64,000 bases of DNA. Origin: Lachnospiraceae bacterium. Its GTDB lineage: Bacteria > Bacillota > Clostridia > Lachnospirales > Lachnospiraceae. The translations under genes and the position numbers were made by a program. Positions 17,343 to 26,210 of this stretch are shown piece after piece (position 1 is the stretch's first letter; the number at the start of each line of letters is the position of its first letter). The notes beneath the pieces are model-generated. The model had not been told where the DNA came from. It worked only from the letters and a program-made list of their open reading frames with translations, and did no database searches. The stretch spans positions 1-64,000 of the forward strand of contig CAAGKF010000111.1 in NCBI GenBank assembly GCA_900770345.1. The letters are read 5' to 3'.

Positions 17343-18347
17343 TTCCCACTCCAGACCAGAATTTTCAATTCTTCTGTCACGCAGCATCAGCTCCGTTACC
17401 GCCTCTTTCGCAGGCATTCCTTCAAAGAGAAGCGCATTGACCTGCTCTACGATCGGCATGGAAACATTATATTTTTTTGAAAGGGTCAGGGCCGCCTTGG
17501 CGGAATACACACCTTCCACTACCATCCGGACCTCCTTCATGGCTTCCTCCATGGTATATCCCTTTCCCATCAAAATACCGGCCCGCCGGTTGCGGCTGTG
17601 CATACTGGCGCAGGTAACGATCAGGTCACCGATTCCGGTCAGTCCGGCAAAGGTTTCCGGCCTTCCTCCCATGCGCACTCCCAAACGTCCGATCTCAGCA
17701 ATGCCCCTGGTAATAAGAGCCGCCTTGGTATTGTCGCCAAAGCCCAGTCCGTCCGCAACGCCGGCTGCCAGAGCGATCACATTTTTCAGTGCGCCTCCCA
17801 GCTCAATGCCCAGCACATCCGGACTGGTATATACGCGGAATACCTGATTCATAAACAGAGACTGCACATATTCTGCCGTTTTCTTGCGGCGTGCTCCCGT
17901 CACACAGGTAGTGGGAAGGCCTCTGCTCACCTCCTCCGCATGGCTCGGTCCCGACAGTACCGTTACCTCTGCCTGAGGAAGCTCTTCTTCAATAATCTGC
18001 GAAAGGGTCATAAGGGTTCCCTCTTCAATTCCTTTTGCCACGTTGGTGATGATCTGCCCCTCCCTGATCCAGGGCTTCATTTTTCTTGCTGTCTCACGCA
18101 CAAAAACGGAAGGAACTGCCAGCACCAGAAGTTCCTTATCCCTCATCACTCCCTCAAGATTCCCTGTAATGACAATCTCCTCCGGAATTTTTACATCCCC
18201 CAGATTAGGATGAAGGTGAGTGCTTTTCAATGCCTCCACCTCTGATTCTATAGCCGACCATATCTCCACATGGTGACCGTTGCTACAAAGCAAGATTGCC
18301 AAGGCCGTGCCCCATGTTCCGGAACCGATCACTCCGATTGATGCCAT
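17331..18347 (-). CDS. gpsA: Glycerol-3-phosphate dehydrogenase [NAD(P)+]
   Basis: 338 residues. Makes sn-glycerol-3-phosphate from dihydroxyacetone phosphate for lipid synthesis. N-terminal Rossmann loop GSGTWGTALA (residues 8-17), catalytic lysine region GGALKNVIALAAGVADGLG, and the C-terminal helical domain with SRNRRAG and VVEGVYSA. Directly after plsY, which uses its product, so the pair is a lipid-precursor unit. GGGAGGG precedes the ATG. Confidence 0.96.
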   Translation of the reverse strand: MASIGVIGSGTWGTALAILLCSNGHHVEIWSAIESEVEALKSTHLHPNLGDVKIPEEIVITGNLEGVMRDKELLVLAVPSVFVRETARKMKPWIREGQIITNVAKGIEEGTLMTLSQIIEEELPQAEVTVLSGPSHAEEVSRGLPTTCVTGARRKKTAEYVQSLFMNQVFRVYTSPDVLGIELGGALKNVIALAAGVADGLGFGDNTKAALITRGIAEIGRLGVRMGGRPETFAGLTGIGDLIVTCASMHSRNRRAGILMGKGYTMEEAMKEVRMVVEGVYSAKAALTLSKKYNVSMPIVEQVNALLFEGMPAKEAVTELMLRDRRIENSGLEWEEES

Positions 18348-18368
18348 TTGCCTTCGCCCTCCCTTTTT

Positions 18369-19007
18369 TTACTTACTTTTCTTTGCTCCTACTTTATTTT
18401 CCGTCCCCTGAGACAGCCTTACAATATTGGCTCTGTGACGCCAGAAAGCCATTGCAGCGATCACAAAAGAAACCGCAGCAAATTCATAATACGCCGCAGC
18501 AGAAAGGCCGTAAGCGCCCATATGTCCCATGATCACATTCCACACAAGAAAAATAGTGGAAACCACCAGGGATCCTAAAGATACATAGCGGGTAACCGCC
18601 ACGATCAGCACAAAGGCCGCCAGACAAATAGCCGTAAGCCTCCAGTCCAGCGAAAACATGATGCCTGCCGTAGCGGCGATTCCCTTTCCGCCCTTAAACT
18701 TCAGATAACAGGGAAAATTGTGCCCCAGGATCACTCCGAACCCCGTATAAACCATATAGGCATACAGATACTCCGGCTGTGACCGGAACAAAAAACGCAC
18801 CAGCGTACAGGGAATTACTGTTTTCAGAAAATCCCCCAGAAATACGGTCAGCCCGGCTTTCGGCCCTAAAACACGAAGCGCGTTGGTGCTTCCCGAATTT
18901 CCGCTTCCGTATTGCCGGATATCAATACCGTGCGCCTTTCCGTAAATATATCCTGTCTGAAATAAACCAAATACATACCCCATTGCCAAACAAAGAATAC
19001 GCTCCAT
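18369..19007 (-). CDS. plsY: Acyl-phosphate--glycerol-3-phosphate acyltransferase PlsY
   Basis: 212 residues from the ATG at 19007 (AGGGGG upstream); a TTG two codons earlier is possible. Integral membrane enzyme with about five to seven helices. The PlsY active-site loops are visible: SGNSGSTNALRVLG near residue 36 and GHNFPCYLKFKGGKG near residue 95. Transfers acyl from acyl-phosphate to glycerol-3-phosphate, the first step of phospholipid synthesis. It lies between der and gpsA. Confidence 0.95.
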   Translation of the reverse strand: MERILCLAMGYVFGLFQTGYIYGKAHGIDIRQYGSGNSGSTNALRVLGPKAGLTVFLGDFLKTVIPCTLVRFLFRSQPEYLYAYMVYTGFGVILGHNFPCYLKFKGGKGIAATAGIMFSLDWRLTAICLAAFVLIVAVTRYVSLGSLVVSTIFLVWNVIMGHMGAYGLSAAAYYEFAAVSFVIAAMAFWRHRANIVRLSQGTENKVGAKKSK

Positions 19008-19028
19008 TCCCAAATCCCCCTGAATACC

Positions 19029-20357
19029 TTACTGTTCTTTTTCTTTTCGTTCGCGGACAATAAACTTTAAAGATGTTCCGCGAAAACCGAATGCGTTGCG
19101 GATCTGATTTTCCAGATATCTTGTATAGGAAAAATGCATCAGTTCCTTATCGTTGACAAATACCACAAAAGTCGGCGGCTTTACTGCCACCTGCGTCACA
19201 TAGTAGATCTTTAACCGTTTGCCTTTATCCGAAGGCGGCTGCTGCATGGCAACGGCTTCCGAGATAATCTCATTTAATACGCCGGTAGCCACACGCAGAT
19301 TCTGATTCTGGCGCACAGCATCGATCATATCAAAAAGCTTTGGAAGACGCTGTCCGGTAGCTGCCGAAATAAAAATATATTCCGCATAGGGCATAAATGC
19401 CAGGGTCTCTTTGATCTTGTTTGTATACTGGTAGATCGTCTTGTCATTCTTCTCCACAGCATCCCACTTGTTTACAGCCACAATGACGCCCTTTCCGCGT
19501 TCGTGGGCGATACCGGCGATCTTGGCATCCTGCTCGGTAACTCCTTCCTTCGCGTCAATCACCACAACCACAATATCCGCTCTCTCCACTGCGGTGACCG
19601 TGCGGATAATGCTGTATCGCTCAATCTCCTCCTTGATCTTGTTCTTGCGGCGAAGTCCTGCTGTATCAATAAACACATAAGGTGTTCCGTTGTGGATAAT
19701 CTCCGTATCCACAGCATCGCGTGTAGTTCCCGCAATATCGGATACGATCACCCGGTTCTCTCCCAGGAGTTTATTTATAATAGAAGATTTTCCTACATTG
19801 GGTTTTCCCACTACGGCAATCCTGGGACGATCATCCTCTTCCTCCTCCATCTGAGAAGTATCAAAATGCTTTACCACCTCGTCCAGCAGATCACCGATTC
19901 CCAAACGGGAAGCAGCAGATACCGGGATCGGATCGCCGATGCCCAGATTGTAGAATTCGTAAACATCATTTCCAAACTTTTCCATACTGTCTACTTTATT
20001 TACCGCCAGAACTACCGGCTTGCGGGATTTCCGAAGCATATCAGCCACTTTGGAATCGGCATCCACCAGCCCCTGGCGCACATCTACAATAAAGACAATC
20101 ACATCCGCAGTGGCAATGGCAATCTCCGCCTGCTCCCGCATCTGGGACAGGATAATATCACTGCTGTCAGGCTCGATGCCTCCTGTATCGATCATGGTAA
20201 ATTTCATATCCAGCCAGCTGCAGTCCGCATAAATTCGGTCTCTGGTCACGCCGGGGGTGTCTTTTACAATGGAAATCGTATCTCCTGCAATTACATTAAA
20301 CAATGTAGACTTTCCCACATTGGGCCTGCCTACAATTGCCACTACCGGTTTGCTCAT
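19029..20357 (-). CDS. der: Ribosome biogenesis GTPase Der (EngA)
   Basis: 442 residues with two tandem GTPase domains: GRPNVGKS at 10-17 with DTGG, and GKPNVGKSS near residue 183 with DTAGLRRKNK. A KH-like C-terminal domain follows (KIYYVTQVAVKPPTFVVFVN). Needed for maturation of the 50S subunit. Sits in the DUF512-DUF6472-der-plsY-gpsA run that I know as conserved in Clostridia. Confidence 0.97.
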   Translation of the reverse strand: MSKPVVAIVGRPNVGKSTLFNVIAGDTISIVKDTPGVTRDRIYADCSWLDMKFTMIDTGGIEPDSSDIILSQMREQAEIAIATADVIVFIVDVRQGLVDADSKVADMLRKSRKPVVLAVNKVDSMEKFGNDVYEFYNLGIGDPIPVSAASRLGIGDLLDEVVKHFDTSQMEEEEDDRPRIAVVGKPNVGKSSIINKLLGENRVIVSDIAGTTRDAVDTEIIHNGTPYVFIDTAGLRRKNKIKEEIERYSIIRTVTAVERADIVVVVIDAKEGVTEQDAKIAGIAHERGKGVIVAVNKWDAVEKNDKTIYQYTNKIKETLAFMPYAEYIFISAATGQRLPKLFDMIDAVRQNQNLRVATGVLNEIISEAVAMQQPPSDKGKRLKIYYVTQVAVKPPTFVVFVNDKELMHFSYTRYLENQIRNAFGFRGTSLKFIVRERKEKEQ

Positions 20358-20381
20358 TCTTTTCCCTTACCTTTCTTATCT

Positions 20382-20555
20382 TTACATCTGTCTGCGTACG
20401 ATCCTGTACTCATCATCCGACTGATAATAAGGGCATCCCCTGACAGTGCCCTTCAAAAACCGCACCATCTCATCCTCATCCAGATCGACCTCGCAGACAT
20501 AATATTCATTTTCCTCGTCAAATACATAGTTGCTGCAGCATTCACAGCTCCCCAT
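20382..20555 (-). CDS. DUF6472 family small cysteine protein
   Basis: 57 residues from the ATG at 20555, which overlaps the end of the DUF512 gene by 14 bases and has AGGAAG upstream. Begins MGSCECCSNYVFDEENEYYV, carrying C4, C6 and C7, then an acidic CEVDLDEDEM segment and GCPYYQSDDEY. The cysteines suggest metal binding. I recognise it as the small DUF6472 family linked to DUF512 proteins in Clostridia; no function is known to me. Overlap suggests translational coupling with the radical-SAM protein. Confidence 0.8.
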   Translation of the reverse strand: MGSCECCSNYVFDEENEYYVCEVDLDEDEMVRFLKGTVRGCPYYQSDDEYRIVRRQM

Positions 20556-21963
20556 CGTCTTCCTGACAGATTTCATCTAATTCATATCCTTCATATCCAT
20601 AATCAGATCCGGGACAATTTTCTCCCTCATCCCCGGCAGGCTCCTGCTCCGGATAAAGCACTGCCCGCACAAAATCACATCCGCTTGATTTTACTATACG
20701 GATCTTCACTTGTAAAGCATTTTCTGCATCCTGCCTGGTCAGATCATCCAGAAAAACCTCCTCACCGCTGCGGAACATATTCACAGGAAGCAGGAGATAT
20801 TCCCCCAGTTCCTTTCCCTTCAGCTGGCTGATAATATCCCTGCCTGTCAGCAGACCGGAAACTGTAATGCTTTCACCGAAAAACTCATTGGTAACAGGAT
20901 AGATGTGAATCCTGCGGCCAGGAAACTGTTCTCTGATCCAGCCGGCATATTTGCAGATATATTTGTAGGGCAGCCTTCCTGTTGCGATTGAAACCTCCCT
21001 CTTCTCTCCGTCATCTGAAAGCCCTTCTAAAGCCTCTTTTACCTCCTCTGCCAGAAGCCGGAGCATGCCGACTCCGTTTTCCAGCTGAATGTAACCGTCA
21101 TACCGCTCTTCCTCAGGAAGGGGACGCTCCGCCAGCGTATAAAATTCGTCACTGGCATGAATGAAATGGATTCCGTGCTCACTGTACAGCTTTCTCTGCC
21201 ATCTTTCGATCATATCGATAACGTTTCCGGCATCCTCTTTATTAAAGGGCTCCAGCGGATAGAGCCCGTCCCTGAATTTGGAAAGTCCCACCGGAACCAC
21301 GGAAACACTTTCCATACAGGGAATATATTTTGTCAGATCCCTGATACTGCGCTCCAGTTCTTCACCGTCATTGACTCCTTTGCAGAGTACGATCTGACCG
21401 TTCATCTGAGTCCCCGCCTCGTACAGACGGTCGATCATCTTTAAAGCCTGTCCCGCAAAACGATTATTTAACATTTTGCAGCGAAGCTCCGGATTGGTAG
21501 TCTGAACGGAGATATTGATGGGAGCCAGCTTAAAGCGGATGATGCGGTCAATATCCTTTTCCTTCATATTAGTAAGGGTCACGTAGTTGCCCTGCAGGAA
21601 AGAGAGACGGGAATCGTCATCCTTAAAATAAAGGGTTTCCCGCATTCCCGGCGGCATCTGATCGATAAAGCAGAAAATACATTTATTGCAGCAGGAGCGA
21701 TAATCGCTCATCAGGCCGTTCTCAAAGGTCAGTCCCAGATCTTCGTACTCATTTTCAATATCCAGCTCCCACTCCTCACCGTTCGCTTTCCGAACCACCA
21801 TGGTCATGGACGGGCTGTTGACGTAATATTCATAATCAAAAACATCTTCGATCTCATTCCCGTTGATCGTCAGGAGCTCATCGCCCGGCTCCAGCTCCAG
21901 CTCTTCACCGATAGAGCCGGAATCAACCTGGGAAATCCTGTGTCCCCGAAGCTTCTTTCTCAT
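20542..21963 (-). CDS. PDZ / radical-SAM DUF512 family protein
   Basis: 473 residues. N-terminal PDZ-like domain (residues about 8-75, with GDELLTINGNEI), then a cysteine cluster SCCNKCIFCFIDQMPPGMR near residue 95 that fits an iron-sulfur radical-SAM-type core, and a C-terminal DUF512 domain (TGRLPYKYICKYA, FFGESITVSGLLTGRDI). Broadly kept in Clostridia next to der; the reaction is not known. First gene of the operon that continues into DUF6472, der, plsY and gpsA, with its own promoter. Confidence 0.88.
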   Translation of the reverse strand: MRKKLRGHRISQVDSGSIGEELELEPGDELLTINGNEIEDVFDYEYYVNSPSMTMVVRKANGEEWELDIENEYEDLGLTFENGLMSDYRSCCNKCIFCFIDQMPPGMRETLYFKDDDSRLSFLQGNYVTLTNMKEKDIDRIIRFKLAPINISVQTTNPELRCKMLNNRFAGQALKMIDRLYEAGTQMNGQIVLCKGVNDGEELERSIRDLTKYIPCMESVSVVPVGLSKFRDGLYPLEPFNKEDAGNVIDMIERWQRKLYSEHGIHFIHASDEFYTLAERPLPEEERYDGYIQLENGVGMLRLLAEEVKEALEGLSDDGEKREVSIATGRLPYKYICKYAGWIREQFPGRRIHIYPVTNEFFGESITVSGLLTGRDIISQLKGKELGEYLLLPVNMFRSGEEVFLDDLTRQDAENALQVKIRIVKSSGCDFVRAVLYPEQEPAGDEGENCPGSDYGYEGYELDEICQEDDGEL

Positions 21964-22006
21964 AATAAAACCTCTGTTTTTCTTTCTTTGTAATCCACTT
22001 CATTCT

Positions 22007-22035
22007 ATCATAACAATTTTACTCTTTTTTGTAAA
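22007..22035 (-). promoter_or_regulatory. Sigma-A promoter of the DUF512-der operon
   Basis: TTTACA (22030-22035), 17-base spacer, TATGAT (22007-22012) on the minus strand. Confidence 0.75.
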
Positions 22036-22092
22036 TGACAAGTTCAGTTTCAGAAATTATTTTGTTTTTTTCGTAGAAATACCCGCAACCCC

Positions 22093-22121
22093 TTGACCCT
22101 TTCAGATTGAAATGGTATAAA
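22093..22121 (+). promoter_or_regulatory. Sigma-A promoter of prs
   Basis: TTGACC (22093-22098), 17-base spacer, TATAAA (22116-22121), 42 bases before the prs ATG. Confidence 0.85.
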
Positions 22122-22163
22122 TCATATGAACAGGATATATTTCGACAAAGGAGCAAAGCTATC

Positions 22164-23351
22164 ATGCCTAACAATTTTGTATTCAATGATTCCCTTCCCG
22201 TAGCGCCTCTTAAGATTGCCGCTCTGGAAAGCTGCCGTGATTTCGCAGCCAAAGTAAACGACCACATCGTCCAGTTCCGCCGCAATGATATGGAGGAATT
22301 AAAACGCCGCAAGGAAGACCTTCATTACCGCGGTTATGATGTGGATTCCTATTTATTGAACTGCAGCTGCCCCAGATTCGGCACCGGAGAGGCAAAGGCA
22401 GTGATCAATGAGTCGGTGAGAGGCACCGATATCTTCGCTATGGTAGATGTGATGAATTACAGCATACCCTATACCGTAAGCGGATATACCAATCATATGT
22501 CACCTGATGACCATTTTCAGGATCTGAAGCGCGTGATCGGCGCATGTGTTTCCACCGCTCACCGTGTAAACGTGATCATGCCGTTCCTATACGAGAGCCG
22601 TCAGCACAAACGCAGCAAGCGTGAGTCTCTGGACTGTGCAATGGCCCTGGAAGAGCTGGCTGCTATGGGAGTTGAAAATATTATAACCTTTGATGCCCAC
22701 GATCCCAGAGTCCAGAACGCAATCCCGCTTTTCGGCTTCGACAATTTTATGCCCACTTATCAGTTTGTTAAGGCTTTATTCCAGCGGGATCCCAGTATTC
22801 AGCTGGACAAGGAGCACCTGATGGTCATCAGTCCCGATGAAGGCGCCATGAACCGTGCCGTATATCTTGCAAACAATCTGGGAGTGGATATGGGCATGTT
22901 CTACAAGCGCCGTGACTACTCCACCGTCGTAGACGGCCGCAATCCCATTGTAGCTCACGAATTCCTGGGTGCGCCTGTGGAAGGCAAGACAGTCCTGATT
23001 ATTGACGATATGATCTCCTCCGGCGAGAGCATGCTGGACACCTGCCGTGAGTTAAAGGATCGAAAGGCGGACAAGGCCATCGTATGCTGCACCTTCGGTC
23101 TGTTTACCAACGGACTGGAGAAATTTGACGAGTTCTTTGAAAAGGGCTATCTCGATTATGTGATCACCACCAATCTGAACTACCGCCCGAAGGAACTTCT
23201 GGAGAGAGAATGGTATCTGGAAGCAGATATGAGCAAATATATGGCAGCCATCATCAATTCCCTGAATCACGACCGTTCCATCAGCGCCTCCCTGTCGCCT
23301 ACAGAGAAGATTCAGAAGCTGGTTCAGAAGTATCAGAACGCACGGCTGTAA
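22164..23351 (+). CDS. prs: Ribose-phosphate pyrophosphokinase (long form)
   Basis: 395 residues; ATG at 22164 with AAGGAG upstream. Makes PRPP from ribose-5-phosphate and ATP for nucleotide, His and Trp synthesis. The type I phosphoribosyltransferase PRPP loop is clear (IIDDMISSGESMLDT near residue 280), as is the region FDAHDPRVQNAIPLFGFDN that matches the D-H-x-x-Q-I-Q-G-F flag area. The protein is about 75 residues longer than the usual 315 and the N-terminus is divergent (VAPLKIAALESCRDFAAKV), a form I associate with Lachnospiraceae. Monocistronic with its own promoter and terminator, one of the few plus-strand genes. Confidence 0.9.
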   Translation: MPNNFVFNDSLPVAPLKIAALESCRDFAAKVNDHIVQFRRNDMEELKRRKEDLHYRGYDVDSYLLNCSCPRFGTGEAKAVINESVRGTDIFAMVDVMNYSIPYTVSGYTNHMSPDDHFQDLKRVIGACVSTAHRVNVIMPFLYESRQHKRSKRESLDCAMALEELAAMGVENIITFDAHDPRVQNAIPLFGFDNFMPTYQFVKALFQRDPSIQLDKEHLMVISPDEGAMNRAVYLANNLGVDMGMFYKRRDYSTVVDGRNPIVAHEFLGAPVEGKTVLIIDDMISSGESMLDTCRELKDRKADKAIVCCTFGLFTNGLEKFDEFFEKGYLDYVITTNLNYRPKELLEREWYLEADMSKYMAAIINSLNHDRSISASLSPTEKIQKLVQKYQNARL

Positions 23352-23369
23352 ACTTTATAAACTGTTTAA

Positions 23370-23397
23370 AAAGGGCCCTCCAAACGGACGGCCCTTT
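23370..23397. terminator. Bidirectional terminator between prs and pgeF
   Basis: AAAGGGCC (23370-23377) pairs with GGCCCTTT (23390-23397), with further pairing inside. The T-run is better on the minus strand (TTTTTAAA). Confidence 0.75.
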
Positions 23398-23412
23398 AAC
23401 TGTATTCCCCTG

Positions 23413-24264
23413 TCATCTCAGGCACAAAAATGCCCCCATGTTTCCCCGCTCTTCTCCCATTCTGCGATGGGAAAACAGATAGGCGCTGTTGCACATGGTA
23501 CAAATATTGGTGGTGTATATCCTGTCCTCGAAAACACCGGCTTCTTCAAAGATGATCTGATTGGCCCGCCAGAGATCCAGCTGATATTTGCCCGGCTTTC
23601 CATTAGGTGTAAAAAGTTCACCGTGCCATTTCGGATCGAAAGCATTTCGAAACTCTTCCGCTACTTCTTCTCCCACTTCAAAACAATCGCGACAGATACT
23701 GGGACCGATACAGACCGTCAGATCCTCCGGTCTCGTGTCAAAAGCTTTCTTCATGGCCTCCACAGTTGCCCTTCCCATACGTTTTACGGTACCTCTCCAG
23801 CCGGAATGGCTGAGTCCGATGGCTTTGTGTACCGGATCTACCAGATAAAGCGGAACACAGTCAGCATAAAGGGTCACCAGAGTAAGACCGGGCACATTGG
23901 TGATCAGTCCGTCCACATCCCTGTAATCGCGCTCCCTTATTACACCCTTTCCTGCATCCGCCTCTGTCACATGGCGAACATTGACTGTATGTGTCTGATA
24001 AGATACTGCCATGCGGTCACGTTCCACCCCCAGAGCTTTCGCCATCCTGCTGTAGTTTTCCAGCACATGAGCAGGATCGTCACCCCTGCTGTAGGAAAAA
24101 TCCATGGTGCCAAATTTTCCTGTGCTGACACCTCCCATGCGGGTGGAAAAGCCGTTGACAGTCAGTCCCTGCTCATCCAGCGCCCGGAAAGACAGATAAG
24201 GCACTCCTTCTTTTTCTTCTGTTGAAAATATCTGCTGTCCATTTTTATAAATCCAATCGATCAA
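23413..24264 (-). CDS. pgeF: PgeF / YfiH multicopper-oxidase-like family protein
   Basis: 283 residues; TTG start with GGAG upstream. DUF152 (Cu-oxidase_4) fold. Metal ligands visible: H92 in SYQTHTVNV, C136 in YADCVPL and H153 in LSHSGWRGTV. E. coli YfiH/PgeF edits misincorporated amino acids in peptidoglycan precursors, while other members show purine nucleoside phosphorylase or laccase activity, so the exact role is uncertain. Stands before yraN and rnhB in the opposite transcriptional order, 17 bases after yraN. Confidence 0.88.
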   Translation of the reverse strand: MIDWIYKNGQQIFSTEEKEGVPYLSFRALDEQGLTVNGFSTRMGGVSTGKFGTMDFSYSRGDDPAHVLENYSRMAKALGVERDRMAVSYQTHTVNVRHVTEADAGKGVIRERDYRDVDGLITNVPGLTLVTLYADCVPLYLVDPVHKAIGLSHSGWRGTVKRMGRATVEAMKKAFDTRPEDLTVCIGPSICRDCFEVGEEVAEEFRNAFDPKWHGELFTPNGKPGKYQLDLWRANQIIFEEAGVFEDRIYTTNICTMCNSAYLFSHRRMGEERGNMGAFLCLR

Positions 24265-24281
24265 TGGCCTCTCTCCTCAAA

Positions 24282-24623
24282 TCAAAATGCATTTTCTATA
24301 ATTTCTATCTGATCCTTCAAAATACCAACCACATCAAAACGGCAGGGCGTATCCTCCGGCAGATGATGGCTGTAAAGATAATAGGACGCCGCACTGCGGA
24401 TTCGCTGCTGCTTTCGTCCGTCCACTGCCTCAGCGGGCATACCCCATGCCGGACCGGAACGGTATTTTACCTCTGCAAATACAAGATACCTGCCGTGCCG
24501 GCAGATGAGATCCACCTCTCCCTGCCTGCATCTGTAATTTTTCTCCAAAATCTGATAGCCTTTTTTCTGTAAACAGGCAGCCGCTTCCTGTTCGTAGCGG
24601 CTGCCCACCTGTCGTCTGTTCAT
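24282..24623 (-). CDS. YraN / UPF0102 family nuclease-fold protein
   Basis: 113 residues; ATG at 24623, four bases after the rnhB stop. Restriction-endonuclease-like fold: E36-x-D38 in RQGEVDLI and E51-x-K53 in FAEVKYR form the PD-(D/E)XK-type site. The function is unproven; it is nearly always next to rnhB, as here. A longer frame reaching into rnhB is rejected because rnhB occupies it. Confidence 0.9.
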   Translation of the reverse strand: MNRRQVGSRYEQEAAACLQKKGYQILEKNYRCRQGEVDLICRHGRYLVFAEVKYRSGPAWGMPAEAVDGRKQQRIRSAASYYLYSHHLPEDTPCRFDVVGILKDQIEIIENAF

Positions 24624-24627
24624 CCTC

Positions 24628-25275
24628 TCAGACCTCTGTAAAATTTTTAATGAAGGTCCTCCGGTGGATAGGACAGGGTCCCAGCTCACGGATGGCCTGA
24701 ATATGGGCAGCCGTACCGTAACCCTTGTGTTTCGCAAAGCCATAACCCGGAAAAATACTGTCATACTCAATCATCATGTGATCCCTGGTTACCTTTGCCA
24801 GGATACTGGCCGCAGCAATAGAGACGCTCTTGGCATCCCCCTTGATGATGGGTACCTGCGGGATCTCCACCTCCGGAATCGTCACCGCGTCATTCAGCAA
24901 AAGATCCGGTTTCACACCCAGGCCGGCGATGGCCTCCCGCATGGCCTGATAAGTAGCCTGAAGGATATTGATCTCATCGATCCGGTCCGGTCCCACAATT
25001 CCGACACTCCATGCCGCCGCTTTTTCTTTAATTTCCTCAAACAGCTCTTCCCTGCGCTTCTCCGACAATTTTTTTGAGTCGTTGAGATAAAGGATCCTGC
25101 AGTCCCTGGGCAGGATCACCGCCCCTGCTGCCACCGGTCCCGCCAGCGGACCTCTCCCCGCCTCATCAATACCACAGATCAGAACACAGTCCTCATGGGC
25201 CCGTTCATACTCCTTCATGGCCTCCAGACGAGCCAGTTCTTTTTCCAGCTTTTCTCCTGTCAATGCTCTTGCCAT
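24628..25275 (-). CDS. rnhB: Ribonuclease HII
   Basis: 215 residues. Removes ribonucleotides and RNA primers from DNA. Active-site residues D37 and E38 in GIDEAGRGPLAGPV and D129 in LLLNDAVTIP, plus NDSKKLSEKRRE. Type 2 RNase H of normal length. Starts at the rbgA stop, in the conserved order rplS-lepB-rbgA-rnhB-yraN. Confidence 0.96.
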   Translation of the reverse strand: MARALTGEKLEKELARLEAMKEYERAHEDCVLICGIDEAGRGPLAGPVAAGAVILPRDCRILYLNDSKKLSEKRREELFEEIKEKAAAWSVGIVGPDRIDEINILQATYQAMREAIAGLGVKPDLLLNDAVTIPEVEIPQVPIIKGDAKSVSIAAASILAKVTRDHMMIEYDSIFPGYGFAKHKGYGTAAHIQAIRELGPCPIHRRTFIKNFTEV

Positions 25276-25276
25276 C

Positions 25277-26200
25277 TTACTTTATCCTGCTCCCGTAATC
25301 TTCCGTTTTTTCCAGTGTGATACGCCCCAGCCTGCCGGACCGGAAATCGTCCAGCAAAAGAGAGGCAGCCCTTGACAGATCCAGCTCCCCGCCTTTCAAA
25401 AGGCAGGCGCGCTTCCCGGCAATCTGCTCAAGAATCTGTGCCGGATCGCTGCCGTTATTGTCTGCTGTTTTCGGCATCCCTGCCGCTTCGGCATCTGCGT
25501 CTTCGTTTTTCGGATTTCCGATCCCAAATCTTTCAAAAAGGATTCCCGGATACTCTTTTTCCAACAGTCTGATCAGCTCGCAGGCCAGCTCATCCCTGTT
25601 CAGGATCTGATCATTGATGGAACCGATCAGAGCCAGATGCAGACCCACCTGCTGGTCCTCAAAACGCGGCCACAGGATCCCGGGCGTATCCAGAAGCTCC
25701 AGGGTCTTATTCAAACGAATCCACTGGTTTCCCTTGGTAACGCCGGGTTTGTTGCCTGTTTTGGCACAGGCCTTCCCGGCAAAGGAATTGATAAAAGTCG
25801 ATTTGCCCACATTCGGTATTCCCACTACCATAGTACGGATCGGCCGGTTCAGGATACCTCTCTTCCTGTCCCTCTCGATCTTTTCTTTACATGCCTCCTG
25901 GACCACGGACTGTACCTGTTTCAGAGTACCCTTGTTTCTGGCATCGATCTTCACAACATGGATCTTTTGGGATTCAAAAAGGGAAGCCCAGGCCGCATTG
26001 GCCGCTTCATCTGCCAGATCCGATTTATTCAGCAATACCATCCTCGCCTTTCCGGCCGCCAGCTCATCAATATCGGGATTGCGGCTGGAAAAGGGAACTC
26101 TGGCATCCACCAGCTCAATCACAAGGTCAATCAGCTTCATATCCTCCTTCATGGCCCTTTTTGCCTTTGTCATATGCCCCGGATACCACTGTATATTCAT
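25277..26200 (-). CDS. rbgA: Ribosome biogenesis GTPase RbgA (YlqF)
   Basis: 307 residues; ATG at 26200 with TAGGAG upstream, overlapping nothing but 10 bases after the lepB stop. Circularly permuted GTPase: G4 LNKSDLAD precedes G1 GIPNVGKSTF and G3 DTPGILWP. N-terminal IQWYPGHMTKA is a family signature. Drives late 50S assembly (joining of L16 and others in Bacillus). Confidence 0.96.
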   Translation of the reverse strand: MNIQWYPGHMTKAKRAMKEDMKLIDLVIELVDARVPFSSRNPDIDELAAGKARMVLLNKSDLADEAANAAWASLFESQKIHVVKIDARNKGTLKQVQSVVQEACKEKIERDRKRGILNRPIRTMVVGIPNVGKSTFINSFAGKACAKTGNKPGVTKGNQWIRLNKTLELLDTPGILWPRFEDQQVGLHLALIGSINDQILNRDELACELIRLLEKEYPGILFERFGIGNPKNEDADAEAAGMPKTADNNGSDPAQILEQIAGKRACLLKGGELDLSRAASLLLDDFRSGRLGRITLEKTEDYGSRIK

Positions 26201-26210
26201 TTTCCAACTC

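Noticed and set aside
19503..20831. 442-codon plus-strand open frame over der and the DUF6472 gene
   Set aside because: Spans three minus-strand genes with clear motifs and has no ribosome site or recognisable domain.
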